NCBI GenBank assembly: GCA_965205365.1
Contig: CBDBGT010000010.1
Coordinates: forward strand, 1 to 64,000
Length of the DNA stretch: 64,000 nucleotides
Direction of reading: 5' to 3'
From: JALZUR01 sp965205365
GTDB taxonomy: Bacteria; Bdellovibrionota; Bdellovibrionia; Bdellovibrionales; UBA1609
The notes under the pieces: generated by a model
What the model saw: the letters and a program-made list of their open reading frames with translations, nothing else
Database searches by the model: none
What the model was told of the DNA's origin: nothing
Shown here: positions 1-7,742 of the stretch, one piece after another
How the letters are laid out: each line of letters opens with the position of its first letter
How positions within the stretch are numbered: the first letter of the stretch is position 1
Position numbers and translations under genes: made by a program

Positions 1-1019
1 ACTTAAACTTGCCTGCAGCGATTTAGAAATTGATATTAAAACTTTCAACCGCTGGAAACTTTCTTTAACTGATAAAAGAAAAGGACCCTTATCGCCTCCA
101 AAAAATAAATTAAGTGATAAAGAAAAAGATGAGATCATTAACACCTGTACTTTAAAAAAGTATGTTGATGACTCTCCTCATGTGATAGTTTCAAAACTTG
201 CAGATGATGGAGTTTATTTAGCAAGTGAATCAAGTTTTTATAAAGTTTTAAAAGAGAATAAACTTTTAGTTCATAGAGGAAGAACAAAACCAAAAACTAA
301 ACAAAAGCCAAAAGGAATGACTGCAACGGAAGTGAATCAAGTTTATTCTTGGGATATTACTTATTTAAAAACTTCGGTGCGGGGTCGGTTTTATTATTTA
401 TATATGTTTATGGATGTGTTTAGTAGAAAGATTGTAGGTTATAAAGTACACGTTAGAGAAAGTATGGATTTATCATCAGAGTTAATTAAAAAGATTTGTG
501 AGAGAGAAAAAATAAAAAGAAATGAGCTAGTATTACATTCAGATAATGGCGGCTCAATGAAGGGAGCAACGATGCTAGCAACACTTGATTGGTTGGGAGT
601 TTCAAGTTCATTTAGTAGGCCGAGTGTAAGTAATGACAATGCCTATTCAGAAAGTTTATTTAAGACGTTAAAGTATGTGCCGGATTATCCAGAGTTTTTT
701 AAAAGCATAGGTGATGCAAGAGACTGGGTTGATAGTTTTGTTAATTGGTACAATGAAGAGCATCGTCACAGTGGAATAAAGTTTGTGACGCCATCAGAGC
801 GTCATTTAGGAAAAGATAAAGAGATATTAGAAAAGCGTAAGGAAGTTTATGAAGCAGCAAGAAGGTTAAAGCCAGAGCGCTGGAGTGGCAGAGGAATTAG
901 GAATTGGGAGCGAGAGAATGTGGTGTATTTAAATTGTTTGCCAAGTGAAAAAGTAGTTGTTATGAAGAATGTGGTTTAACTGAATTAAATTTCCCTTCAG
1001 GTCCCAACTATCCAAAAAT
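1..1019 (+). mobile_element. IS3-family element, left part cut by window edge
   Basis: The sequence from base 1 to about 1019 looks identical to 36232-37250, the 3' part of the complete IS3-family element in the tRNA-Leu island. The right terminal inverted repeat lies at 997-1019 and reads tcaggtcccaactatcc then A-rich bases. The left end is outside the window. The element cuts into a minus-strand recombinase-like gene at its right border. The near-perfect identity of the two copies indicates recent transposition or gene conversion. Confidence 0.93.
2..979 (+). CDS. IS3-family transposase OrfB (partial at window edge)
   Basis: This is the integrase-like (DDE, rve) half of an IS3 transposase. 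The frame is open from the window edge. The visible catalytic core includes WDITYL (first Asp), HSDNGG (second Asp) and the YSESLFKTLKY segment with the Glu, followed by the NWYNEEHRHSGIKF tail typical of IS3 OrfB. In the complete copy at 35.6-37.25 kb the same frame is reached by a -1 frameshift from OrfA, so the ATG/GTG inside this frame is not the natural start. The protein acts in the cytoplasm on the element's own ends. Confidence 0.93.
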   Translation, partial: LKLACSDLEIDIKTFNRWKLSLTDKRKGPLSPPKNKLSDKEKDEIINTCTLKKYVDDSPHVIVSKLADDGVYLASESSFYKVLKENKLLVHRGRTKPKTKQKPKGMTATEVNQVYSWDITYLKTSVRGRFYYLYMFMDVFSRKIVGYKVHVRESMDLSSELIKKICEREKIKRNELVLHSDNGGSMKGATMLATLDWLGVSSSFSRPSVSNDNAYSESLFKTLKYVPDYPEFFKSIGDARDWVDSFVNWYNEEHRHSGIKFVTPSERHLGKDKEILEKRKEVYEAARRLKPERWSGRGIRNWERENVVYLNCLPSEKVVVMKNVV

Positions 1020-1420
1020 TTTCCGGTTTTCTTGAGTTGGACAACCAAGCGGCAAACTCTTTGCTGCTTCTGGCAGGGATAGAGCTTGTTACTCTTTTTC
1101 CTAAACCCGAAGGGAGCGCGGTGGTGACGGTAGTTCTCAGGGTTAGTCATGCGCCCTTTTTTGGGAACTTCAATTTTGTGCTCTTGAAGTCGTTCAATGA
1201 CCCAAGTTTTGGAGGATCCAATTTCCTGAGCGATTTGGCTTAAGGATTTTCCCTCATCCACCCAATTTTTAAGTTGTTCTTCTAACTTGACTCTTTTTCG
1301 GGGCAAAGATAAGGTTTTGGGGTTGTTGATAACTGGGCGAATCTCAAGAATTACGGGTATATAGCTGTGTTCGTATGTTGTTTGGGATACTCGACCATTT
1401 TTCAAGTATAAATTTAACAA
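1020..1420 (-). pseudogene. Recombinase-like HTH protein, C-terminus removed by IS3
   Basis: The frame encodes about 134 native residues. It has a helix-turn-helix-like stretch (EGKSLSQIAQEIGSSKTWV) and then a segment, APFGFRKKSNKLYP...QLKKTG, that resembles the 'recombinase' domain of large serine recombinases. The IS3 right end joins at about 1020, so the last residues of the open frame (LDSWDLKGN and on) come from the element. The catalytic resolvase domain is not present, so the N-terminus is missing or the protein is a stand-alone relative. The family assignment is tentative; the truncation by IS3 is directly visible. Confidence 0.55.
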
Positions 1421-1547
1421 AAATAAAAAACACTAATAACTACCTACGCTTAGTAGGTTTGATTTGAAGGAGGTTTTGAAGGTCAATATTTCAAGAAATT
1501 TCATGTCATTTCAAATTTTGAAGCCCCTGGGGTGTTTGCAAAGCCTC

Positions 1548-2459
1548 TTAATAGCTTGCTTCACAGGGGTATTTATTGTTGATCCCTTCATGGGGGCGCT
1601 CATAATTATAGATTTTTATAAATTTCTCAAACTCTTCTTGTTGAGCTATAGCATTCTCTCTTGGAGGCCTTGTGGTCTCTTGCTTTAGCGTTAAGTGCAT
1701 CCTTTCATGTCTACCATTTTGTTGGGGTTTTCCGGGTTCAATTCTTTCAACATTTATTCCTAAACACATCCACCATACAGATAGCTTTGTTAGGTGATAA
1801 AAACATTAAGCGCTTGGAAAAGGACTTCCATTATCAGTTCTAATACTAAGAGGAACTCCATACTCTTTAAACGCTCTTTCAAACACTCCAAAAGCAAAGT
1901 CCATATGAGTTGATGTTAAAGACTCGCAACTTAGTAAATACCTTGAGGCGTAATCTGTAATTGTTAAAGGGTAGCAGTACCTTTTGTTGGAGGTCATAAA
2001 TTCTCCCTTATAATCAACACACCACAACTCATTAGGGTGTTTTACATGGTTAAGTCTTTTACCCTGGGTTTTATATTTTTTTCTACCTTTTCTGTGTTTG
2101 ACTAAATCATTTCTATCTAGAACGCCATGAACTGTACTTCTAGGAGGAGGCCTTATATCTGGGTAAGCTTTAATTATCTTTTCTCTAATTTTAGGAGCTC
2201 CCCAGTTTTTATATTTTCTTTTTAGGTCTAAAATTAAAGCTTCAACTTGTATGGGTAATTTATTTGCATATCTATGAGGCGATCTTTTTTCCTCAATTAA
2301 AACTTTAGAACCCATTTCTCTATAACGTTTAATAACATTGTGACCTGTAGTCTGAGATATTTTAAACTCATCACAAAGAGAAGTTATGCTCTCACCCTCA
2401 AGGTATCTACTTATAAATATTAACTTTTCATCCATTTTACTTCTTTCCTTCCAGGCCAT
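1548..2459 (-). pseudogene. IS481-family transposase with one in-frame stop
   Basis: The first open piece (1806-2459, 217 residues) holds an N-terminal helix-turn-helix (SITSLCDEFKISQTTGHNVIKRY) and the DDE core up to IRTDNGSPF. A TAA at 1806-1808 interrupts it. The same frame continues at 1548-1805 with KPQQNGRHERMH and the tail IYNYERPHEG, so the lesion is a single nonsense codon rather than a frameshift. Joined length is about 303 residues, near the family norm of roughly 300. The sequence just after the active-site Asp also looks degraded. Probably inactive unless supplied in trans. Confidence 0.9.
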
Positions 2460-2534
2460 TTTAAGTGCCTCCTTTCTAGGAAAGTCTAAACCATGTCTCC
2501 GGTATAAAATGTAAACTATGTGTCAAGATGGACA
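1548..2534 (-). mobile_element. IS481-family element (right end visible, left end unclear)
   Basis: The transposase frame lies at 1548-2459. The right end is placed at about 2534, where the minus strand reads TGTCCATCTTGACACATAG, beginning with the TGT expected for IS481 ends and followed by an internal repeat, accggagacatggttta, before the start codon. I found no matching left end near 1430-1548, so that side is probably lost or diverged. The outer 31 bases of the right end (2504-2534) are copied again at 4668-4698 because the adjacent IS1634 element duplicated its target there. Confidence 0.75.
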
Positions 2535-2801
2535 CTGCTTTTGAGGCAAAGACTTTAAGTTACTGTTAAATTATTTTAGTTTTTCCTAACTCTTGTGGAT
2601 TTTAAAAAGTGCCACGCTTCTCTAAAGATAAAACTCATTAGGGTTTAATCTCTATTTCCCAAAGTAAGCTGCTTAAACTTTTTCTCAAACTCTTCAAACT
2701 TGCTAAGTTCGCCCTCAGCAACAGACCATTTTTTGACACTTGCCATGCTAAATTTTTGATTTTTAGCAATCATCAAGGCCTGATCCAAAGACTGCAAGTC
2801 T
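2504..2801. repeat. 298-bp direct repeat, left copy (IS1634 target duplication)
   Basis: This block repeats exactly, as far as I can read it, at 4668-4965, on the other side of the IS1634-family element. It contains the right end of the IS481 element and, at 2645-2800, the last 52 codons of the nucleotidyltransferase gene whose complete copy is at 4809-5354. Both borders coincide with the IS terminal repeats, so I read it as an unusually long target-site duplication. The open frame in it is therefore not an independent gene. Confidence 0.9.
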
Positions 2802-4668
2802 CCTGACTTCGACACTCCTGTTAAAAAGCCCCTCTTGAGTTCAAATATACGCACCAGAGAAGGTTAAAAAGTCTAAAACTCGAAATGTAGTGACCCCTTT
2901 TTTTTCTTTACAAGTATTTTTAGGCTAGTAATTTTAATAGCCATGTTTATTCGAGAAGTAAAAAAACCAAACGGAAGTGTTTCAATTAGAATAGTTGAAT
3001 CTACTCGAGTAAAAAATAAAGTTATTCAAAAAGTCATTAGAACTCTGGGACAACACAAGGATGCAAGAGAAATAGCCATTATTAAGAAAGCAGCACAGGA
3101 CTTAATAATAGAGCTAAAAAACACAAGAAACCCAGCCCTTCCTGGAATGGAAGAAACTGTGCACTCCACGACTTGCACAAAAAAAGCCAGCACAAGAAAC
3201 CCAGAGCTAGTGGATATAAAGAATCTATCTGAGCAAGATCGTGTTAACCAAGGCATTCACACAGTTTTAGGCAAAGTTTATAATCAAATGAACTTTAACG
3301 ATATCATAAAAAACACAAAAAAAGATGATGAGTGGAACTCTATTCTTCAAGATTGTGTTTTAGCAAGAATCTCTAGGCCGCAGAGTAAAAGAAAAACAGC
3401 AGATAGCTTAAAAAAAGTTTTCTCAAAACCCCTTCCTCTTCATAAGATATACCGTATGATGGACAGAGTTTTTCTAAACGAAGAAAGACTAAAATCAAAA
3501 GTCTTAAATTCCACTCTAAACCTTTTTAATGACCAGGTTGACGTTATGTTCTTTGATGTCACAACGCTATATTTTGAAAGCTTTACTTCAGATGAACTTA
3601 GAGCCAATGGTTTTAGTAAGGATGCTAAGTTTAAAGAAACTCAAGTTGTTCTCGCCTTGGTTACAAACTCACAGGGACACCCAGTAACTTATGAGCTTTT
3701 TCCTGGCAACACTTATGAGGGCAACACATTAATAGAGATAGTTAAAAACTTAAAAACCCGTTTTAATGTAAATCAAGTTACCCTTGTGGCTGATAGAGGT
3801 ATGTTTAATGAGGCAAACTTAGTTTTACTAGAAGCTGAAAACATTCATTATATTGTGGGGGCTAAGTTAAAATCTTTACCAAAGAATTTAAAAGAAGAAA
3901 TCTGTCATAAAAACTTTAAACCCCATGTGGTGAGCAATGAACTGCAGTGGGTTAGAGAGTTTGAGCACAAGAAAAGAAGGCTTGTTGTTGGGTATTCTAA
4001 TAAAAGAGCTTATAAAGATGCATTTGACCGGGAAAAGATAATTGTTCGTCTTTTAAAGAAAGCCAAAGATGGAAAACTTAAAGCAAGTGACCTTATAACT
4101 AATTATGGAACGAAAAAGTACCTTAAGTCTTTTAAGGGGGATGTAGAGGTTGATAAGTGTAAGATTAGTAGAGACGCTCAGTGGGATGGTTTTCATGGTG
4201 TCATTACAAATCTTGAAGACAAGTCTGCAGCTGAAGTTTTAGAGCGTTATAGAGGGCTGTGGAAAATAGAACAAGCGTTTAGAATAAGTAAGACAGATTT
4301 AAAGATGCGACCTATTTTTCATTGGAAGTCTGAGAGGATTAAGGCTCATATTGGAATTTGTTTTCTAGCATATGCAATTGTTTGTAGAGTAAATAAGCTT
4401 ATTAAGGAAAACCAATTAGAGTTTAGTTTTTTAGATCTTAAAGAGGAGTTAAATAGAGATGAGTACAGTGTTTTAAAAGACTCTAGTACGGGGCGATTTT
4501 ATGAGCTTGTATCTAAGACTACTCCTGTTTTAAAGAAAATTTACCAAGTTTTAAACCTTAAGAGAAAGGACTGTATTCGCCTAGTTAAAGAGCAAATGTA
4601 GTGACCCCAGCAAAATCTAAGCACTTGATTTTATTAGCTTTATGCGCCGTGTTGTGTCGAAGTCAGGA
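2801..4668 (+). mobile_element. IS1634-family element, complete
   Basis: The element is about 1.87 kb long. It has 15-bp terminal inverted repeats, TCCTGACTTCGACAC at 2801-2815 and GTGTCGAAGTCAGGA at 4654-4668, one long transposase gene, and a 298-bp direct repeat on both sides. IS1634 and its relative IS1549 are known for long and variable target duplications, which fits. Broken pieces of the same element occur at 9.7-11.4 kb. Confidence 0.92.
2943..4601 (+). CDS. IS1634-family transposase
   Basis: The protein has 552 residues, the size expected for IS1634-type (IS4-like DDE) transposases. The N-terminus (MFIREVKKPNGSVSIRIVES) is the family's small basic domain. The DDE core includes VMFFDVTTLYFES (first Asp), TLVADRGMFN (second Asp) and RYRGLWKIEQAFRISKTDL, the Y-x-x-x-W-x-I-E signature with the catalytic Glu. 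The start is the ATG at 2943. The gene looks intact, so this copy may be active and could also mobilise the broken pieces downstream that keep a right terminus. Confidence 0.95.
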   Translation: MFIREVKKPNGSVSIRIVESTRVKNKVIQKVIRTLGQHKDAREIAIIKKAAQDLIIELKNTRNPALPGMEETVHSTTCTKKASTRNPELVDIKNLSEQDRVNQGIHTVLGKVYNQMNFNDIIKNTKKDDEWNSILQDCVLARISRPQSKRKTADSLKKVFSKPLPLHKIYRMMDRVFLNEERLKSKVLNSTLNLFNDQVDVMFFDVTTLYFESFTSDELRANGFSKDAKFKETQVVLALVTNSQGHPVTYELFPGNTYEGNTLIEIVKNLKTRFNVNQVTLVADRGMFNEANLVLLEAENIHYIVGAKLKSLPKNLKEEICHKNFKPHVVSNELQWVREFEHKKRRLVVGYSNKRAYKDAFDREKIIVRLLKKAKDGKLKASDLITNYGTKKYLKSFKGDVEVDKCKISRDAQWDGFHGVITNLEDKSAAEVLERYRGLWKIEQAFRISKTDLKMRPIFHWKSERIKAHIGICFLAYAIVCRVNKLIKENQLEFSFLDLKEELNRDEYSVLKDSSTGRFYELVSKTTPVLKKIYQVLNLKRKDCIRLVKEQM

Positions 4669-4965
4669 TAAAATGTAAACTATGTGTCAAGATGGACACT
4701 GCTTTTGAGGCAAAGACTTTAAGTTACTGTTAAATTATTTTAGTTTTTCCTAACTCTTGTGGATTTTAAAAAGTGCCACGCTTCTCTAAAGATAAAACTC
4801 ATTAGGGTTTAATCTCTATTTCCCAAAGTAAGCTGCTTAAACTTTTTCTCAAACTCTTCAAACTTGCTAAGTTCGCCCTCAGCAACAGACCATTTTTTGA
4901 CACTTGCCATGCTAAATTTTTGATTTTTAGCAATCATCAAGGCCTGATCCAAAGACTGCAAGTCT
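4668..4965. repeat. 298-bp direct repeat, right copy (IS1634 target duplication)
   Basis: Matches 2504-2801. This copy stays joined to the rest of the nucleotidyltransferase gene, so the insertion left that gene whole although the element entered inside its original reading frame: the long duplication regenerated its 3' end. Confidence 0.9.
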
Positions 4966-5354
4966 TTCCAGTAGTAATAGGCTGCTAATCTGTCTTTAAT
5001 AGATTGTGTGGGAGAAAGGAGTTTTAGTATTCTGCCATCAACAGACAATTGATCATAATCTGTCTGATGCTCATTTCCTAGCACCACAACAGCACCAGGA
5101 AACTCGACAAAGTAATCAGAATTAGAATGTTTATAGCGCCGCCCCTCTTTCTTAAATCCAATTTGAAAAAGAGCTTCATCAATTTTTTTAACTGAGTCCA
5201 CTGAACAAAAATCTAAATCGTAAGACTGGTATTCATTCTCTGTATATATTGAAACCACAGCACCTCCTACAAGAATTGCTGATACGTCATGTTTTTCTAA
5301 TTGGCTTGAAACTACAAAAGCCAACTCTTTAAGTGTTGTATTCTTATCAATCAA
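4809..5354 (-). CDS. Nucleotidyltransferase-fold protein (AbiEii-like), possible toxin
   Basis: The 181-residue protein carries a nucleotidyltransferase pattern: VGGAVVSIYT followed by YDLDFCS, where the D-x-D pair would bind metal and nucleotide. It resembles small proteins of the AbiEii/MNT type that transfer a nucleotide to a target and often act as toxins. It overlaps the upstream winged-helix gene by 4 bases (ATGA), which indicates translational coupling. Its last 52 codons lie in the 298-bp repeat created by the IS1634 insertion, and the gene remains complete. The toxin role is an inference from fold and partner; a housekeeping nucleotidyltransferase is less likely given its setting among mobile DNA. 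Confidence 0.72.
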   Translation of the reverse strand: MIDKNTTLKELAFVVSSQLEKHDVSAILVGGAVVSIYTENEYQSYDLDFCSVDSVKKIDEALFQIGFKKEGRRYKHSNSDYFVEFPGAVVVLGNEHQTDYDQLSVDGRILKLLSPTQSIKDRLAAYYYWKDLQSLDQALMIAKNQKFSMASVKKWSVAEGELSKFEEFEKKFKQLTLGNRD

Positions 5355-5683
5355 AGAGGTTTTCCTTTTCGCCTAGGCCTTGATCTTTTTCTAAAGTACT
5401 TTTTTATATCTTCTTTTGATTGAAGCTCTAAGAGACCACTAAGCAGTCCTTTAAGCTCTGATAGAAGGGGATATCTTGGATTGAATTCAAATACCCTGCT
5501 GCGACCCACTTCAACTGCCACCAGAACTCCTGCTCCTTCAAACTTCTCTAACTGCTTTTTGATCATACTATTTGAAACCTCAAAAGTTTTAGCTATCTCA
5601 GCAGCGTAACCTTTTTCATAGTTTTGAATATAAAGAAGCGTTTTTTTTGCTGCTTCTGATCCGAATAGTGCAGAAAAATCCAT
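5351..5683 (-). CDS. Winged-helix transcriptional regulator, partner of nucleotidyltransferase
   Basis: A 110-residue protein if started at the ATG at 5683 (MDFSALFGSEAAKKTL); the frame also has an upstream TTG at 5698 that lies inside the operator-like repeats and is less likely. Residues 15-75 form a winged-helix domain (YAAEIAKTFEVSNSMIKKQLEKFEGAGVL), ending in a basic tail (FRKRSRPRRKGK). It is the first gene of a two-gene unit with the nucleotidyltransferase. This arrangement of DNA-binding protein first and enzyme second, with a 4-base overlap, is common for toxin-antitoxin modules of the AbiEi/AbiEii kind. It probably binds the direct repeats at 5692-5724 and represses its own operon. 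Confidence 0.72.
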   Translation of the reverse strand: MDFSALFGSEAAKKTLLYIQNYEKGYAAEIAKTFEVSNSMIKKQLEKFEGAGVLVAVEVGRSRVFEFNPRYPLLSELKGLLSGLLELQSKEDIKKYFRKRSRPRRKGKPL

Positions 5684-5691
5684 ATACTTAA

Positions 5692-5724
5692 TTATCAACT
5701 ACTTTATAGTTTTTATCAACTACT
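5692..5724 (-). promoter_or_regulatory. Operator-like direct repeat upstream of the winged-helix gene
   Basis: The 12-base sequence TTATCAACTACT occurs at 5692-5703 and again at 5713-5724, in the same orientation and 21 bases apart, that is, two helical turns. The pair starts 8 bases upstream of the ATG at 5683, and the second copy continues into the small palindrome ctactaagtag. Such spacing suits a dimeric regulator binding one face of DNA and blocking the promoter. Confidence 0.55.
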
Positions 5725-5959
5725 AAGTAGTTTTTTATTTTTATAGCTTATAATTTGAGAAAAATAGCTCTAACTTCCTAACACCACCCCCAGAATACAC
5801 TCCAATTCCTACCAAACTATTCCAATTCACTCCAAGTCAGAAAGACTTTAAGTTGTTGTTATCGTTAAATTATTTAATTTTTTTCAAATACTTAGGTCTA
5901 AGCCACAATCCGACCTGTCTCCCAGACCAATTATTGAATAAGTCAAGTTCATACCGGAA

Positions 5960-6185
5960 ACATAGTTTACAAAATATAGCGGGTCTAAATTTTGGTTGAG
6001 CATTCTAATTATACCAAACTTCAATATATTCAAACACCAACGATCTTAATTCTCTTTCTCCAGTATAGTTTTTTCTATATAGAAATTCTTTTTTTAAACT
6101 TGAAAACTAACTTTCAACATATGCATGATCATAGCAATTCCTTTTCCTACTCATACTTGGCTTCATCTTTTTATTTTTTAAAAAT
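5960..6185 (-). pseudogene. Decayed IS3-family OrfB C-terminal fragment
   Basis: No long frame is open here, but one minus-strand frame reads KPSMSRKRNCYDHAYVES, a stop, FSSLKKEFLYRKNYT, then FEYIEVWYN and another stop. This is the conserved end of IS3 OrfB and closely resembles the corresponding part of the IS3 element at 39.4-40.6 kb (KPSMSRKGNCYDNAYVES). Two nonsense codons and the lack of the 5' half show it is a relic. An IS481-type end motif (accggaaacatagttta) sits at 5953-5969. Confidence 0.7.
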
Positions 6186-6300
6186 CTTAAACATAAAGTT
6201 ATAAAGTGTTTCAAATATAAAAACTCAAAAGAGCTTTATACAGATTGTTGATGTAAGGCTATTAAAGTCCGGCAAGTCTACGACTCCATAATGACAAACT

Positions 6301-6603
6301 TTACGCAATCTTTAGTTTCGTTTCTGGATATAAAATTAGATACAAGTTTAAAAGCCTATCTGTAGAAAAGCTATCAAGCCTATGGTGCAGAACCATACTC
6401 ACTTTGGCCTCATCAATACTAAGTGCCTCAGCCAGAGCCCTTCCTGTCAAATTATGCTCACGCTTATATTTAACAAAACCTTGCTGAAGTTTATGCCTAA
6501 AAATCTCTACCTCTGTTGGATTTTCAGAAAGGCCAAGTGAGCCTTCTACTTGATCCAGCTTTTCTCTTATTTTTCTCAATTTATTTTTATCAGGAAACTT
6601 CAT
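6301..6603 (-). CDS. XRE-type helix-turn-helix protein, probable antitoxin
   Basis: The 100-residue protein has a Cro/C1-type helix-turn-helix in its second half (FVKYKREHNLTGRALAEALSIDEAKVSMVLHH, about residues 48-80). The N-terminal 45 residues are charged and may form the part that neutralises a toxin. It follows the 109-residue gene at 6606-6935 with only two bases between them, so the two are co-transcribed. Toxin-first, XRE-antitoxin-second order resembles HigBA-type modules. It is likely autoregulated. The exact family is not certain. Confidence 0.68.
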   Translation of the reverse strand: MKFPDKNKLRKIREKLDQVEGSLGLSENPTEVEIFRHKLQQGFVKYKREHNLTGRALAEALSIDEAKVSMVLHHRLDSFSTDRLLNLYLILYPETKLKIA

Positions 6604-6605
6604 AC

Positions 6606-6935
6606 CTAATCTCTCCTATATGCGTTTACTATCCCAATGTAGACTTCATTATCTTTCAAAAGCCACACAAGCTTATAAAACTTTCCATCAAGTTCTAATA
6701 GATCTCTTACAAAGTACTCAAAACCGTCTTCATCAGGTCCAGAAGCTGATTCAACCTCCTCTCCATCTAAGTATTTTTTGACAAGATTTAAAATAATCTC
6801 ATCTATGACGGAGTCTGAGTGCTTCTCTTCATAGTGGGGATTAATAATAACTTGTTCAATTTGCCGCCCATTCAACACTAAAGAAACTGCGTAAGATCTT
6901 CTATCCATCGGAATTAGAATAACAAACCTTGCCAT
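6606..6935 (-). CDS. Small protein upstream of XRE gene, candidate toxin
   Basis: The 109-residue protein has a beta-rich C-terminus (FYKLVWLLKDNEVYIGIVNAYRRD), a pattern seen in several RelE/BrnT-like small toxins where a basic residue pair ends the fold. I cannot assign a named family. The evidence for a toxin role is the tight coupling to an XRE-type partner and the accessory setting. The start is the ATG at 6935; no clear ribosome binding site precedes it. A minus-strand terminator at 6983-7013 isolates the pair from upstream transcription. Confidence 0.5.
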   Translation of the reverse strand: MARFVILIPMDRRSYAVSLVLNGRQIEQVIINPHYEEKHSDSVIDEIILNLVKKYLDGEEVESASGPDEDGFEYFVRDLLELDGKFYKLVWLLKDNEVYIGIVNAYRRD

Positions 6936-6982
6936 ATTTAGTAAGTTTTAGTTTGTATTGGTGTAATGAATTGTGTGTAAAA

Positions 6983-7013
6983 GATAAAAAGCCCCCAGAT
7001 TGAACCTGAGGGC
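6983..7013 (-). terminator. Rho-independent terminator (minus strand)
   Basis: The hairpin gcccccag / ctgagggc (one mismatch, 6991-7013) is followed on the minus strand by five T residues and further T-rich sequence. It lies between the IS256 fragment and the toxin-like gene and would stop minus-strand transcription coming from the right. Confidence 0.6.
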
Positions 7014-7052
7014 CTAAAGGTTAAACTCTTTAAACCAAAAAGGAGATTAACC

Positions 7053-7400
7053 ATGAGAAAAACATATACAACAACGGTGCTGGAGAATCACCATTTAAAT
7101 GATGCATATAACGAAATGAGTGGAGTAGCAAAGGAGCATATCTATGATTTTAACTTTAAATTGTGGTTTAAAGTAGTATTAGGGACTACATGCTTACAGA
7201 GTATGAGGGAAATATTGTTTGTGTCCGCCACTCACGAAAGAAACGAGTACAAACGCAGAAACTATAGAAACGGCTTTTACACCCGCTCTTTGCAAACTGT
7301 TTTGGGATTTATTAAAGAGCTTAAAGTTCCAAGACCACGCTATAAGGGCTACAGTCCTTTAATTTTTAAAAAATATGAGCAGACCACCAGTGGTCCATAA
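7053..7400 (+). pseudogene. IS256-family transposase, N-terminal fragment
   Basis: The 115-residue frame starts at an ATG behind a good ribosome binding site (aaaggag). It carries the Mutator-type N-terminal signature ERNEYKRRNYRNGFYTRSL followed by LKVPRPRYKGYSPLIFKKYE. The DDE core that should follow is absent: the frame ends after KKYEQTTSGP. C-terminal fragments of what looks like the same transposase remain at 17812-18000 and 40722-41093, so no complete copy exists in the window. Confidence 0.82.
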
Positions 7401-7742
7401 ATAAAGTAATTGAAGAGTGTTACTGGCATCCATAGCCCATTCTTTTTAGTACTTTTATCTTATTATTTATCCGTAAGCGATCTAAAACTACCCCCATATA
7501 ATTAAGAATTAAAATGTGTTAACAGCCTTTAAAAGCTGGAGGTTTTAATGAATAGAGGATCAATTTTAGAGAAAAAACAACGCTTTGAATTCTAAAAAAA
7601 TCATGTTGATGAAACCAACATAATTGCAACACTATATTTATATCTCATATTAAAACACTTTAATGTCATTAATTTTGGATCAACACGTTAAGTAGTATTG
7701 TTCAATATTAAGATTTGCTCTATGAAAGCCGAAAAGCAGGTT
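7401..7742. other. Intergenic stretch, no supported gene
   Basis: Mostly AT-rich. A 15-codon frame (MNRGSILEKKQRFEF) starts at 7548 behind a ribosome-binding-like aagctggagg, and a small hairpin (atgttg / caacat) lies near 7602-7625. Neither is enough for a gene call; this may be further IS debris. Confidence 0.35.

Noticed and set aside
2645..2854. A separate 69-residue protein gene
   Set aside because: Its last 52 codons are the duplicated 3' end of the nucleotidyltransferase gene and its start lies in the IS1634 left end; it is a by-product of the 298-bp duplication.
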